10,422 bases of DNA from Candidatus Omnitrophota bacterium (GTDB taxonomy: Bacteria; Omnitrophota; Gorgyraeia; JABMRN01). The stretch spans positions 1 through 10,422 of the forward strand of contig JABMRN010000026.1 of assembly GCA_013202515.1 (NCBI GenBank). The letters are read 5' to 3'. Below are positions 1-6,181 of the stretch, piece by piece (position 1 is the first letter of the stretch; each line of letters begins with the position of its first letter). The translations under genes were made by a program, and so were the position numbers. The notes beneath the pieces were generated by a model, which worked only from the letters and a program-made list of their open reading frames with translations, was not told the origin of the DNA and did no database searches.

Positions 1-64
1 ATGTAATCCATTCTAGGCAACGCCTTAAACAGAGGGGCCAGTTAAGTTTCAGCCAGAATTATAT
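1..64. other. Left-edge intergenic sequence, nothing assigned
   Basis: After the small gene's stop, no gene is supported to the window edge. A minus-strand ATG at 11-9 could open another gene, but it has no ribosome-binding site at normal spacing and only three codons are visible. A short hairpin (AGGC 15-18 with GCCT 22-25) has no T-run on either side. Confidence 0.4.
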
Positions 65-235
65 TTACCCTTTAATCTTTGCAGCAGTATCTTTTGAAAC
101 AACCCTCCAGCACTCATGTGTGCCCGCCGGAGACTTTGCTACTACAAAAAATCTGCCTTTTTTTTCTTCTAGCCTATATTCGGTTGCCTTAAACTTCTTC
201 TTTGTCTTAACATCATAGAATTCCTGTTCCTGCAT
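65..235 (-). CDS. Small basic protein of unknown function (56 aa)
   Basis: I do not recognise this family. The frame runs from an ATG at 235 to a TAA and encodes 56 residues, starting MQEQEFYDVKTKKKFKATEY and ending VVSKDTAAKIKG. It has 11 Lys and 3 Arg against 8 acidic residues, one Cys (C42 in THECWRVV), and no signal peptide or membrane segment. Alternating hydrophobic and charged stretches (EFYDV, KFKATEYRLEE, RFFVVAKSP, ECWRVVS) suggest a small beta-barrel or beta-sheet with a short C-terminal helix; a nucleic-acid-binding fold is only a guess. The ribosome-binding site is exceptional: AGGAGGTGAG (250-241), complementary to the 16S rRNA tail, at good spacing. It lies where rsfS often follows nadD, but it is far too short to be RsfS. 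The coding call rests mainly on the site and the well-formed frame. Confidence 0.75.
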   Translation of the reverse strand: MQEQEFYDVKTKKKFKATEYRLEEKKGRFFVVAKSPAGTHECWRVVSKDTAAKIKG

Positions 236-303
236 TCTATCTCACCTCCTCAGCTGTTACAGTTATATTCAAATAAAGAAATGCCTTAATATGCGTTAAG
301 TTT

Positions 304-331
304 ATCATACATTCCTGTATATTTCAAGCAA
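304..331 (-). promoter_or_regulatory. Possible promoter for the 56-residue gene
   Basis: On the minus strand TATGAT (309-304, five of six for a -10) lies 16 nt after TTGCTT (331-326, only TTG matching). An alternative pairing is TTGAAA (327-322, five of six) with TAAACT 17 nt further on (304-299). Either would start near 290-297, about 60 nt before the ATG. The spacer holds a small inverted repeat, ATACA-TTCC-TGTAT (307-320). This 145-bp gap between nadD and the small gene is the longest non-coding stretch in the window and holds nothing else I can support. Confidence 0.35.
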
Positions 332-380
332 ATCACTGAAAAAACATTCTATGCGGTCTGAATAGGGCTTTTAATGTAAC

Positions 381-974
381 TTACGCGTAGAGCCCTTTCT
401 TCTTAATATAGCTTGCGACTTTCGGGAAAACCAAGCCCTTAAGCGACCTCTTCTCACCTGTCAATCGGCGTATTTGGCTCGAAGAAATATCTTTTGTCGC
501 AATGCGAAGTTTTTGAATAGGCGCTGGATACTGCTTGATAGCATAATGGGACCTGGAACACACTACGAAGTTCACGATCTCAAGGATGCTATGCATGTCC
601 TTCCATAAGCGTATACCCTTTAACATATCAGAACCTACGAGGAAATATAGCTCGCAACTCCTCCCCAGCCGCCTTTTAAAGTATTTTATTGTATCTATGG
701 AATAGGATTTACGCTTTCTGTTGATCTCATATAGCGACACCCTGAAAGACTTCCTATTCTTTATAGCTGATCTTATCATATTAATTCTATCGGCAGGAGA
801 AGCATTACCCCTAATTGCCTTATGGGGTGGCAGATATGTTGGTATAAATATTACCTTGGAGAGGGAAAGTTTCTTCATGGCCTGGCTGGCAAGGCCTAAA
901 TGACCCAAATGTATGGGGTTAAAGGTTCCTCCCAGAATTCCGATTCTCTTAGCCTTATTTGCGGATTTGGCCAT
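381..974 (-). CDS. nadD: Nicotinate-nucleotide adenylyltransferase
   Basis: Transfers AMP from ATP to nicotinate mononucleotide, giving deamido-NAD in the NAD pathway. With the ATG at 974 the product has 197 residues, normal for NadD. The nucleotidyltransferase signature GGTFNPIHLGH (15-25) contains the two His of the HxGH-type motif; PPHK (49-52), SYSIDTI (90-96, the SYTIDTL equivalent), VGSDML (113-118) and ISSSQIR (163-169) complete the set. The frame stays open further upstream (to 1034), but those residues overlap proA and look unlike NadD, so I reject them. No Shine-Dalgarno site precedes the 974 start, and the gene begins 20 nt inside proA, so translation is presumably coupled. It is the last gene of the obgE-proB-proA-nadD set. 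Confidence 0.94.
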   Translation of the reverse strand: MAKSANKAKRIGILGGTFNPIHLGHLGLASQAMKKLSLSKVIFIPTYLPPHKAIRGNASPADRINMIRSAIKNRKSFRVSLYEINRKRKSYSIDTIKYFKRRLGRSCELYFLVGSDMLKGIRLWKDMHSILEIVNFVVCSRSHYAIKQYPAPIQKLRIATKDISSSQIRRLTGEKRSLKGLVFPKVASYIKKKGLYA

Positions 975-2211
975 TGCCGAATATAACGTATTTGTAGGAA
1001 GTAAGCTCGCAGACGCCCATGGGCCCGCGGGCATGTATCTTATCGGTGGAAATGCCTATCTCGGCGCCTTTTCCGAACTGATTGCCATCAGTGAATCTGG
1101 TTGAGGAGTTGATGTAGACGCAGGCAGAATCAACTTCTCGTATGAACTTCATCCCGTATTCGTAGTTCTCTGTTACTATAGCATCAGAATGCGTAGAGCC
1201 ATATTTTCGTATATGGGAGATAGCATCCTCTACGGAATTAACTACCTTGACGGCAAGGATTAGATCAAGGTACTCCTCATACCAATCTGATTCTTTTGCG
1301 CGTCTGGCGTCCCGTATGATTTTTCTGGTTTCAGCGCATCCTCGAATTTCTACCCCTGACTGACGCAGTTTTTTTACTACTGAAGGCAGATATCTAGCTG
1401 CCATATCCTTGTGAACTAGTAAAGTCTCAATAGCATTGCACACACCTGGCCGCTGGACCTTTGCATTAACAACAATTCGTTCGGCCATGTTTAAATCCGC
1501 ATATTCGTCAACATAAACATGGCAGACGCCTTTATAATGTTTTATTACGGGTATTCTTGCTTTTCGCGCTACTTCTTTAATGAGTGATTCTCCACCGCGC
1601 GGGATGATGAGATCAATGAATTCATGCATGCGGAGAAGTATATCTACAACTTTCCTATCCGTTTTATCAATGAAATTTATAGCCCCTTCTGGCAATCCCT
1701 CTCTTTCGGCAGCCTTCTTTAAAACATTAAATATGGCTAAGTTAGATTTTACGGATTCACTTCCACCGCGCAGGATTACACAGTTTCCGCTTTTTAAGCA
1801 GAGCGCTATGCAGTCTGACGTTACGTTGGGGCGCGCTTCATAAATTATCCCTATTACACCAATCGGAACCCTCATTTTGCCGATCAAAAGCCCATTAGGC
1901 CTGCGGACAAATTCTTCAACACGTCCAATGTGATCCTCAAGCGCTGCTACCTCTTGCATCGTAGAAGACATCGCTCTTATGCGTGACTCGCTCAATGAGA
2001 GCCTATCAATGATAGCTTTCGATTTTACTCTTCTCTTAGCATGTGCAATGTCAGCTTTGTTTGCTTTTAAAATCAACTGCTTGTTTGTTAATAAGGCTTT
2101 TGCCATTGCTCGTAAAATTTTATTCTTCTCCTTGGCCTCCATTAAAGCAAGCTCTAAAGATGCTTCTTTAGCCTTTTTTCCTATTTGATATAATCTTTCC
2201 TTCATGTTCAT
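955..2211 (-). CDS. proA: Glutamate-5-semialdehyde dehydrogenase (gamma-glutamyl phosphate reductase)
   Basis: Reduces glutamyl 5-phosphate with NADPH to glutamate 5-semialdehyde, the second step of proline synthesis; its unstable substrate comes from ProB. The 418 residues match the family length. Visible signatures are RVPIGVIGIIYEARPNVTSD (114-133), LKSGNCVILRGGSES (139-153), the catalytic Cys258 in RPGVCNAIETLLVH, and the C-terminal block FGKGAEIGISTDKIHARGPMG. Two ATG codons two residues apart open the gene (2211 and 2205); neither has a strong ribosome-binding site, so initiation probably depends on ribosomes leaving proB. The last 20 nt overlap the start of nadD. proC, for the final step, is not in the window. 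Confidence 0.97.
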   Translation of the reverse strand: MNMKERLYQIGKKAKEASLELALMEAKEKNKILRAMAKALLTNKQLILKANKADIAHAKRRVKSKAIIDRLSLSESRIRAMSSTMQEVAALEDHIGRVEEFVRRPNGLLIGKMRVPIGVIGIIYEARPNVTSDCIALCLKSGNCVILRGGSESVKSNLAIFNVLKKAAEREGLPEGAINFIDKTDRKVVDILLRMHEFIDLIIPRGGESLIKEVARKARIPVIKHYKGVCHVYVDEYADLNMAERIVVNAKVQRPGVCNAIETLLVHKDMAARYLPSVVKKLRQSGVEIRGCAETRKIIRDARRAKESDWYEEYLDLILAVKVVNSVEDAISHIRKYGSTHSDAIVTENYEYGMKFIREVDSACVYINSSTRFTDGNQFGKGAEIGISTDKIHARGPMGVCELTSYKYVIFGNGQIRK

Positions 2212-2215
2212 GTTA

Positions 2216-3307
2216 TTACTCGCTATTCTCTATAATGATGAGGTTGTCTCTATGTATGACTTCGTCATGATCTTTATATCCAAGAACCGTTTCGATCTCT
2301 TGGGTCTTGCGGCCTTTTATTCTTAAAATTTCCTCCGATGAATAATTACTAATACCCCTTGCAAATTCTTTTTGCCGTTTATCACATATCTTTACAATAT
2401 CTCCGATACAAAATTGTCCAGACATTTCAGATATCCCTGCTGAAAGCAAGCTCTTGTTGTGCTTAAGTAGTGCTTCTTTAGCACCATCGTCTACTATCAA
2501 GGCGCCTTTTGCCTTTGATCCGAACCCTATCCATCTCTTTTTGGCACTTATCCTTTTGGCCCTAGCCCTAAAATGCGTAAAGGACCCCTTTTTATCAATT
2601 ACATTCAAGAGAACGTTGTCTCTTTTTCCGTTTGCTATATAGCATTCAATGCCGGAGTTGACACAAAATTCTGCTGCCATTACCTTTGTCTGCATTCCTC
2701 CAGTACCAAGTGTTTTTTTAGTGTTCTTTACCAAAGAGCTAATTTTTCCCGTTACGGCATCCGCTTCTTTTATGCACTTGCCTTCTTCATCCAAAAGTCC
2801 GTCGACATCTGTCAGCATTATAAGGGCATCTGCCCCCGAAAGGTCTGCAACAAGACTTGAGATGCGGTCATTGTCTCCGCATTTTATTTCGTCTGTTCGA
2901 ATAGTATCGTTTTCGTTTATGATGGGTACTGCCCTATGGGAAATGAGCGTATTGATTGTATATTTTATATTGAGATAACGTGCTCTATCGTCAAAATCGT
3001 CCTGTGTTAATAATATTTGTCCAGTAAAATACGAGTTGCTGACAAAATATTTATTGTAGACATTCATGAGTGCAGTTTGTCCAATTGATGCAATTGCCTG
3101 AAGCTCTGCAAGGCTCTCTGGCAGCTTTTTCATTTTCAAGATACCCATGCCGGCTCCAATAGCCCCAGAGGAAACAATAAGTACCTCTATGCCGCTGTTA
3201 AGCATTTTAGAAATTTGGCCGACTAAAGAGCGGATAGCTTCTTCATCTAACCTGCCATCTCTGCCAGTCAATACCTTCGTTCCGATTTTGATAACAATTC
3301 TCTTCAT
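2216..3307 (-). CDS. proB: Glutamate 5-kinase
   Basis: Phosphorylates L-glutamate with ATP to glutamyl 5-phosphate, the first and usually proline-inhibited step of proline synthesis. Of 363 residues, about 1-255 form the amino acid kinase domain: KIGT near the N-terminus (7-10), VSSGAIGAG (45-53), PIINENDTI (128-136) and GTGGMQTK (201-208). Residues 265-355 form a C-terminal PUA domain (GALIVDDGAKEALL, then GDIVKICD and ARGISNYSSEEI). I use the ATG at 3307, with GGAG (3320-3317) 9 nt upstream; a TTG at 3322 is in frame but would overlap obgE and destroy the spacing. The gene ends in tandem TAA stops, and the proA ATG follows after a 4-nt gap, which favours translational coupling and balanced output. 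Confidence 0.96.
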   Translation of the reverse strand: MKRIVIKIGTKVLTGRDGRLDEEAIRSLVGQISKMLNSGIEVLIVSSGAIGAGMGILKMKKLPESLAELQAIASIGQTALMNVYNKYFVSNSYFTGQILLTQDDFDDRARYLNIKYTINTLISHRAVPIINENDTIRTDEIKCGDNDRISSLVADLSGADALIMLTDVDGLLDEEGKCIKEADAVTGKISSLVKNTKKTLGTGGMQTKVMAAEFCVNSGIECYIANGKRDNVLLNVIDKKGSFTHFRARAKRISAKKRWIGFGSKAKGALIVDDGAKEALLKHNKSLLSAGISEMSGQFCIGDIVKICDKRQKEFARGISNYSSEEILRIKGRKTQEIETVLGYKDHDEVIHRDNLIIIENSE

Positions 3308-3311
3308 CGTT

Positions 3312-4286
3312 CTATTCTCCAACTTCCGCAGCTGCTACTTTAAAAATATGATCTAACAATTCTTTGATGCCTTCTCCTGTTAAAGCTGAAATCGGAAACA
3401 CCCTTTCTTTAACTTTTTCCTTTATAAGTTCAATACCTTTTTTTGAATCCGGTAAATCAATTTTATTAATTGCTATGATCTTCTTCTTCTCTGAAAGCTT
3501 CCCGCCGTAAAGCCCGAGCTCCTTGTTAATAGAAAGGAAATCGCCATAAGGATCCGTTCGCTCTAACATGCTAACATCAACCATGTGGAGAAGTAATCTC
3601 GTTCTCTCAATGTGCCTTAAGAATCTATCTCCGAGACCTCGGCCTTCATGAGCGCCTTGGATCAGTCCCGGCATATCACAAAATGTCAGCACCCGATCAC
3701 CAAAGTGCCGGACTATGCCAAGAATCGGGCGTTTAGTCGTAAAAGGGTAATCGGCTACTTTTGATTTAGCACTTGATATTTTTGAAATGAATGTTGATTT
3801 TCCAGCGTTGGGATAGCCTATTATTCCGATGTCAGCTATAAGCTTTAATTCTAAGGCAATTTCTTTTTCTTCGCCGGGGTCGCCGCTGGTTGCCTCTCTC
3901 TGTCTTGAGTTTCCCTTGCCGCCTTTCCCCCCTTTTGCTATTATAACAGGAGTTTCGTCATTTGCAAGATCTCTTAGTACTAGTCCCGTAGCAGCATCCT
4001 TCACAACAGTACCAAAAGGTACTAAAATTTCAAGGAGTTCTCCCCTTTTGCCATTTCTGTTATTTGAGCTTCCATGGATGCCCCTTTGAGCCTTAAAATG
4101 CCTCTTGTATTGGAAATCAAGCAGAGTTTGCACACCTTTAGCAGCCTTGATAATGACGTCACCACCATTACCCCCATCTCCGCCGTCTGGTTTTCCTCGC
4201 TTGACGCGATTGTCTCGAAAAAAACTGTTACAACCGTTTCCTCCGCTACCTGCCTTAATACAAATTTTTGCCTGATCAATAAACAT
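3312..4286 (-). CDS. obgE: Obg-family GTPase (ObgE/CgtA)
   Basis: GTPase that binds the 50S subunit during assembly and links ribosome maturation to stress and cell-cycle control. An N-terminal Gly-rich Obg fold covers about residues 1-150 (MFIDQAKICIKAGSGGNGCN, PDGGDGGNGGDV, GGKGGKGN). The G domain follows: P-loop GYPNAGKST (157-165), switch I DYPFTTKRP (179-187), G3 DMPGLIQGAHEGRGLG (204-219), G4 NKID (274-277) and G5 SAL (300-302). The 324 residues end after the G domain, without the variable C-terminal OCT extension some homologues carry. The start is fixed by the conserved N-terminus, yet there is no Shine-Dalgarno site: seven T of the preceding terminator directly precede the ATG. The TAG stop is 4 nt before the proB ATG. 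Confidence 0.96.
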   Translation of the reverse strand: MFIDQAKICIKAGSGGNGCNSFFRDNRVKRGKPDGGDGGNGGDVIIKAAKGVQTLLDFQYKRHFKAQRGIHGSSNNRNGKRGELLEILVPFGTVVKDAATGLVLRDLANDETPVIIAKGGKGGKGNSRQREATSGDPGEEKEIALELKLIADIGIIGYPNAGKSTFISKISSAKSKVADYPFTTKRPILGIVRHFGDRVLTFCDMPGLIQGAHEGRGLGDRFLRHIERTRLLLHMVDVSMLERTDPYGDFLSINKELGLYGGKLSEKKKIIAINKIDLPDSKKGIELIKEKVKERVFPISALTGEGIKELLDHIFKVAAAEVGE

Positions 4287-4342
4287 AAAAAAATTAAGAG
4301 TAGCTAGAAAAGGTGTCTCCCTATACCCTTTCCTGCTACTCT
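4287..4342 (-). terminator. Intrinsic terminator between rpmA and obgE, abutting the obgE start
   Basis: On the minus strand AGAGTAGC (4342-4335) pairs perfectly with GCTACTCT (4304-4297). Inside it AGGAAAGG (4334-4327) pairs with CCTTTTCT (4313-4306) with one G-U pair, after a single bulged A (4305). The loop is 13 nt (4326-4314). The 16-bp stem is followed by TAA and then seven T (4293-4287), and the next base is the A of the obgE ATG. Stem plus U-tract is typical of rho-independent termination. The only Shine-Dalgarno-like run near obgE (GGGAG) lies in the loop. It may act as a constitutive partial terminator or a regulated attenuator. Confidence 0.8.
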
Positions 4343-4353
4343 ATGCCCTATTC

Positions 4354-4596
4354 TTACTTAGATACGATACTTACTGTTCTTTTTCCCGTAAAATTGACAA
4401 TACCATCTATTTTGGCGAAAAGGGTATAGTCCCTGCCCATTCCAACATTCACGCCGGGCTTAAAAGGCGTCCCCCTCTGCCGGATAAGTATACTACCCGC
4501 AGTAACAAATTGACCGTCATAACGCTTCACTCCCAAATTTTGGGCGTTTGAATCTCGGCCGTTCCTACTTGCTCCTAACCCTTTCTTATGTGCCAT
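4354..4596 (-). CDS. rpmA: 50S ribosomal protein L27
   Basis: Ribosomal protein bL27, whose N-terminal tail reaches the peptidyl transferase centre. The 80 residues include the signature MAHKKGLGASRNGRDSNAQN and LIRQRGTPFKPGVNVGMGRD. The protein starts directly at MAHKK, so it lacks the cleavable N-terminal extension found in L27 of Firmicutes such as Staphylococcus; this argues mildly against that phylum. AAGGA lies 7 nt before the ATG. It is the second gene of the rplU-rpmA unit and is followed by a strong intrinsic terminator. Confidence 0.97.
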   Translation of the reverse strand: MAHKKGLGASRNGRDSNAQNLGVKRYDGQFVTAGSILIRQRGTPFKPGVNVGMGRDYTLFAKIDGIVNFTGKRTVSIVSK

Positions 4597-4626
4597 TATG
4601 TGTTCCTTTTTTCGATGCCAGCGACA

Positions 4627-4938
4627 TCAAACATGTATATTTTTAACCTTCAACACCGTCAAATCCTGTCGGTGCCCTATTTTCCTTCGATAGCTTTTTC
4701 GTCTCTTAAATTTAAATACGGTTACCTTCTTTGCGCGATCGTGCGATACAACTTCACATTCTACAGACGCACCCTTTATGTAGGGCTTTCCTATAAAATA
4801 TTCCTTGTTTTTCATGGCCAATAGCACATTTGACAGCTTTGTGTTGGCACCTTCCTTTATCGAAAGCCTATTTGTCTTAAATACGCTGCCTTTTTCTATT
4901 TTTTCCTGTCTTCCGCCGATGTCTATTATTGCATACAT
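4627..4938 (-). CDS. rplU: 50S ribosomal protein L21
   Basis: Ribosomal protein bL21, a 23S rRNA-binding protein of the large subunit. The 103 residues start MYAIIDIGGRQEKIEKGS, the family N-terminus (MYAII-GGKQ), and include ECEVVSHDRAKKVTVFKFKRRKSYRRKIGHRQ, matching the conserved basic C-terminal loop (FKxKRRKxYRRKxGHRQ, about residues 70-92). I chose the ATG at 4938 because GAGAGG (4950-4945) lies 6 nt upstream and the product then starts at the conserved Met; an in-frame TTG at 4956 would add six residues and place that ribosome-binding site inside the gene. It ends with TGA 30 nt before rpmA, its normal partner, and is transcribed from the strong promoter directly upstream. Confidence 0.97.
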   Translation of the reverse strand: MYAIIDIGGRQEKIEKGSVFKTNRLSIKEGANTKLSNVLLAMKNKEYFIGKPYIKGASVECEVVSHDRAKKVTVFKFKRRKSYRRKIGHRQDLTVLKVKNIHV

Positions 4939-4965
4939 TAAAAACCTCTCATTCAAAGGTCACAA

Positions 4966-4994
4966 ATTGTAACATTATATTATCATAATGTCAA
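4966..4994 (-). promoter_or_regulatory. Near-consensus extended sigma-70 promoter for rplU-rpmA
   Basis: On the minus strand TTGACA (4994-4989, a perfect -35) is followed after exactly 17 nt by TACAAT (4971-4966, five of six), with TG one base upstream of the -10 (extended -10). Initiation near 4959 would leave a leader of only about 20 nt before the rplU ATG, too short for a structured leader. This is the best promoter match in the window and fits a highly expressed ribosomal protein operon. It lies just beyond the stop of the last prepilin gene and makes rplU-rpmA an independent transcription unit. Confidence 0.85.
4972..4991. repeat. 7-6-7 inverted repeat inside the rplU promoter
   Basis: ATAATGT (4985-4991) and ACATTAT (4972-4978) are perfect inverted 7-bp arms around a 6-nt centre. 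Together they fill the spacer between the -35 and -10 elements and include the last three bases of the -35. The placement is that of a repressor operator of the dimeric winged-helix kind, but no regulator gene is in view, and AT-rich promoter DNA gives such palindromes by chance fairly often. Confidence 0.35.
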
Positions 4995-5022
4995 GTATAT
5001 AGTGGGAGTAGTCCTTATCAGT

Positions 5023-6138
5023 CTATCTATTCCAGCTAACCACTCTAAGAATCTCAGGCACAACTTCGGCAGCTGTTATCTCTGTATATGTAATCGTCAA
5101 AGGCTTGTTTGCTGTAATAATAAAGGAACCCCCTGCTATAACAGCACCTGTAACCGTGGAGCCGGTACCCGGCGTCTCAATTTGTATATCATTTGTCGCA
5201 TATACAATATTACCCTGGTTTGTAGTAAAATCGCCGAACAATTTTATTCTGCTTCCCGTTTCGCTCATAAAAATAGGAAATCTATTGCCGGCATCCTGCG
5301 TTTGGACCAAAGAATTGTTGGGATTAAGCGTAATTTTTCCTTTCGCTACAAAACCACCAACTATACTACAAGCACCTTCAAACGTGACATCTCCATTAAC
5401 ATAGGTAATGCCGGATGGGCCACCGCTTATGCTTCCAGTAAGAGTCGCGGTGGATGAAATATAGTTACCGCCAGCAACTGCTTCGGTTTTAAAAGTAGAA
5501 AAATCAAATACCGGCATACTGAGCTTGGGTCTACCGTCTCCTGAGTTAGCTTCATCAGCAATGCTTACGTTTCCCGATATGGTATATTTGCCGCAGCATG
5601 TGGCCTTACCAGTTGCGCCACCTGGATCTGCTGATATGCTCAACACTGTAGGGTCGCCTATCTCTTGAAGCTTAAGATCATTATTTGCATGGATATCGCC
5701 GGATATAGTTATGCTTCCTTTATTCGATTTAAGGACTATATTAGTACCTGCTGAAAGCGAATTCTTCAATACGGGCGAAGATATATCTTCTACTTCTACG
5801 GTAACTATACGAGACACCCCCTCGACTACTCCCTCGGAAGACAATAAAACTCTTTCTCCAAATTCTATCACGGATACATCGTAATAACCTGCGCCCAGAT
5901 CTGTCTTAGGAAATTTAGAAGCAGTATCTTTTGCCGAAAAACCATCCGTTACTAAAACTGCAAAAGCGTCGCTAACGCCCGCCTCTGCAAGATATAAAGC
6001 TTGAGTGGAATACCTCATGTGCATAATCATGCGGGTATCATTTAATATCATATTGGAAATTGCTACAGTAACAAAAATCATCAACGTTGAAACAATTACA
6101 ACAGTGATAAAGGCGCTTCCTTTGCTTTTATTAACCAT
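5023..6138 (-). CDS. PilX/GspK-like prepilin with a long beta-rich body
   Basis: A 371-residue protein beginning MVNKSKG|SAFITVVIVS: short basic leader, Gly7, then a hydrophobic helix (about 8-32). The +5 residue is Thr12 rather than Glu, as in GspK-type tip subunits. YSTQALYLAEAGVSDAFA (43-60) matches the AEAG segment typical of PilX/GspK-like proteins after the first helix. From about residue 125 the sequence is Gly/Ser/Thr-rich with recurring short strands (GSITISGDIHANNDLKLQ, YVNGDVTFEG, GGFVAKGKITL, GNIVYATNDIQI, GAVIAGGSFIITA), suggesting a beta-solenoid of the sort seen in DUF7305-like regions; that name is from memory. AGGTGA lies 6 nt before the ATG. It is 43 nt downstream of the J-like gene and closes the prepilin set. 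No terminator is visible before the rplU promoter. Confidence 0.75.
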   Translation of the reverse strand: MVNKSKGSAFITVVIVSTLMIFVTVAISNMILNDTRMIMHMRYSTQALYLAEAGVSDAFAVLVTDGFSAKDTASKFPKTDLGAGYYDVSVIEFGERVLLSSEGVVEGVSRIVTVEVEDISSPVLKNSLSAGTNIVLKSNKGSITISGDIHANNDLKLQEIGDPTVLSISADPGGATGKATCCGKYTISGNVSIADEANSGDGRPKLSMPVFDFSTFKTEAVAGGNYISSTATLTGSISGGPSGITYVNGDVTFEGACSIVGGFVAKGKITLNPNNSLVQTQDAGNRFPIFMSETGSRIKLFGDFTTNQGNIVYATNDIQIETPGTGSTVTGAVIAGGSFIITANKPLTITYTEITAAEVVPEILRVVSWNR

Positions 6139-6181
6139 TTCGAGTCACCTATTGTATTTTCTGTTTGCCAATAGTACCATA

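Noticed and set aside
1..64. Possible start of another minus-strand gene at the left edge (ATG at 11-9)
   Set aside because: Only three codons are visible and there is no ribosome-binding site at normal spacing.
364..396. Hairpin AGGGCT/AGCCCT spanning the nadD stop codon
   Set aside because: The stem has only 6 bp with a 21-nt loop, and no T-run follows on the minus strand, so it does not look like a terminator for nadD.
975..1034. A 20-residue N-terminal extension of NadD starting at 1034
   Set aside because: It lies wholly inside proA, has no family similarity and no ribosome-binding site; NadD proteins start shortly before the GGTFNP motif, as given by the ATG at 974.
4974..4979. A perfect TATAAT inside the rplU promoter spacer as an alternative -10
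   Set aside because: No -35-like hexamer lies 16-18 nt upstream of it, whereas TTGACA and TACAAT are spaced correctly at 17 nt.
5002..5457. Plus-strand open frame of 151 codons at the 3' end of the PilX-like gene
   Set aside because: It mostly overlaps the coding frame on the other strand, and its Cys/Arg/Asn-rich translation looks like a frame shadow.
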